Assembly: GCF_002877365.1 (NCBI RefSeq)
Contig: NZ_MCWZ01000277.1
Location: 1-64,000 of the forward strand
Direction: 5' to 3'
DNA: 64,000 nucleotides
From: Vibrio sp. 10N.261.55.A7
GTDB taxonomy: Bacteria; Pseudomonadota; Gammaproteobacteria; Enterobacterales; Vibrionaceae
In this document: one piece after another, positions 63,093-64,000 of the stretch
Layout: each line of letters opens with the position of its first letter
Numbering within the stretch: the stretch's first letter is position 1
Made by a program: the position numbers and the translations under genes
Notes under the pieces: generated by a model
What the model was told of the DNA's origin: nothing
The model's input: the letters and a program-made list of their open reading frames with translations, nothing else
Databases searched by the model: none

Positions 63093-64000
63093 TATAGAAT
63101 TTGGCTCGGATCGCCTTACGATCGAAGATGTTGTTGCTATCGCTCAAGGTGCTAATGCAAGCATCAATCAATCTCCTGAATTTAATGAAAAAATTGACCG
63201 AGGCGTTGCATTCCTCGAACGCTTACTGAAAGATGAAGGCGTCATCTACGGCGTTACGACCGGTTATGGCGACTCCTGTACCGTTGCTATTCCGCCTGAA
63301 CTAGTGGATGAGTTGCCACTACACCTCACTCGATTTCACGGTTGCGGCCTTGGCGAGGTGCTCACTCATGAACAATCAAGAGCAGTACTGGCGACGCGAT
63401 TATGCTCACTGTCTCAAGGCGTGTCAGGCGTCACTCATGATCTTCTTAATCAGATCATTACGCTGATCAATCACGATATCTCACCACGTATTCCGCAAGA
63501 GGGCTCCGTCGGTGCTAGTGGTGACCTCACTCCGCTTTCTTACCTTGCCGCCGTGTTGATTGGCGAACGTGATGTCTACTACAAAGGCGAGTTGCGCCCA
63601 ACCCAAGACGTTTTCTCTGAACTCAATATCGAACCGATTAAACTGAAACCCAAAGAAGGCTTAGCGTTAATGAACGGCACGTCGGTAATGACAGCGTTAG
63701 CGTGTTTGGCGTATCAACGTGCCGAATACCTCACTCAGCTTTGTACAAAAATTACGGCGATGGTGTCGGTTGGTATTCACGGGAACGACTTCCATTTCGA
63801 TGAAGGATTGTTCGCGGTCAAGCCCCACCCTGGCCAACAACAAATTGCCGCTTGGTTAAGAGATGATCTAAAAGCGGAGCGAACACCACGCAATAGTGAT
63901 CGCTTGCAAGACCGATACTCACTACGTTGTGCTCCTCATGTTATTGGCGTGGTGCAAGACTCTCTGCCTTGGCTTCGTCAAATGATTGAGAATGAACTCA
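63082..64000 (+). CDS. HAL/PAL/TAL family aromatic amino acid ammonia-lyase (partial)
   Basis: A start (MKNSIEFGSDRLTIEDVVAI) and 306 codons are present before the window ends; family members are about 500 residues. VIYGVTTGYGDSC (about 54-66) and GSVGASGDLTPLSYLAAV (MIO-forming Ala-Ser-Gly at 145-147) are diagnostic. The selectivity pair is Phe85-His86 in LTRFHGCGLGE, unlike Ser-His of histidine lyases and His-Leu of tyrosine lyases as I recall them. In the cluster it should make the cinnamic or coumaric starter acid. It overlaps apeJ by 11 bases. Confidence 0.9.
   Translation, partial: MKNSIEFGSDRLTIEDVVAIAQGANASINQSPEFNEKIDRGVAFLERLLKDEGVIYGVTTGYGDSCTVAIPPELVDELPLHLTRFHGCGLGEVLTHEQSRAVLATRLCSLSQGVSGVTHDLLNQIITLINHDISPRIPQEGSVGASGDLTPLSYLAAVLIGERDVYYKGELRPTQDVFSELNIEPIKLKPKEGLALMNGTSVMTALACLAYQRAEYLTQLCTKITAMVSVGIHGNDFHFDEGLFAVKPHPGQQQIAAWLRDDLKAERTPRNSDRLQDRYSLRCAPHVIGVVQDSLPWLRQMIENEL

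Noticed and set aside
1-64000. CRISPR arrays, tRNA or rRNA genes, insertion sequences
   Set aside because: I found no regularly spaced repeats, no cloverleaf-like sequence and no transposase-like reading frame.

Overview
The window reads as a segment of a Vibrio genome, most likely the smaller chromosome. The reasons are a textbook Qrr quorum-sensing small RNA with a sigma-54 promoter, the gene content (an SLC13/INDY-type carrier, a GH18 chitinase, SstT, a DUF368/PopT protein, put genes and tryptophanase, which from memory sit on chromosome II of V. cholerae), moderate GC, and the dense alternation of short operons separated by bidirectional terminators. I see no rRNA, tRNA, insertion sequence, prophage or CRISPR array.

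Layout. 0-12.2 kb: small or exported unknowns, YccF, a TauE-type permease, a Kef-type K+ efflux pair, an MFS transporter preceded by a short histidine-rich protein too small for routine ORF calling, a rhodanese facing a FtrA/GlxA-type regulator, an EEP-fold hydrolase, an AaaT/YhhY-type acetyltransferase, a kinase-fold protein and a PilZ protein. 12.2-18.4 kb: gltS, a qrr small RNA on the minus strand, popT, a copper-delivery operon (FixH/YtkA-like protein, Sco, PCuAC) and sstT. 18.4-23 kb: a Sel1-repeat protein, an M23 endopeptidase overlapping a bactofilin, a DUF445 protein, an Lrp regulator and a zinc-ribbon protein. 23.3-29.7 kb: the proline catabolic operon putA - detached PutA C-terminal domain - putP, with an AraC-type regulator. 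30.1-33.3 kb: two paralogous exported coiled-coil/PEGA proteins, the second carrying an FGE-like domain without the catalytic cysteines. 34.2-40.5 kb: a lapC-lapG-lapD-lapB set for type I secretion and c-di-GMP-gated retention of a large adhesin whose gene is not in the window. 40.6-53.9 kb: chitinase, tnaC-tnaA, a DUF2057 protein, a RimL-type acetyltransferase, a cold shock protein, an SLC13 carrier, a hydrolase/TetR pair, an AEC permease, an acyltransferase-3 protein and a START-domain protein.

53.9-64 kb: an aryl polyene (APE) pigment cluster. The plus-strand operon runs apeC, apeD, apeE, apeF, apeG, apeH, apeI, apeJ and an HAL/TAL-family ammonia-lyase that runs off the right edge. A divergent minus-strand unit encodes a lipoprotein, a SAM methyltransferase and a flavoprotein with the WxWxIP motif of flavin-dependent halogenases. 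Together these suggest an aryl polyene whose ring comes from an aromatic amino acid and is methylated and possibly halogenated or hydroxylated. The ketosynthases, ketoreductase and export genes are expected just beyond the right edge.

The most rewarding items not visible as ordinary ORFs are the qrr RNA with its LuxO and sigma-54 sites, the tnaC leader peptide (30 residues, WYNID motif, no terminal proline), and the 58-residue His-rich protein with a 21-codon leader upstream.
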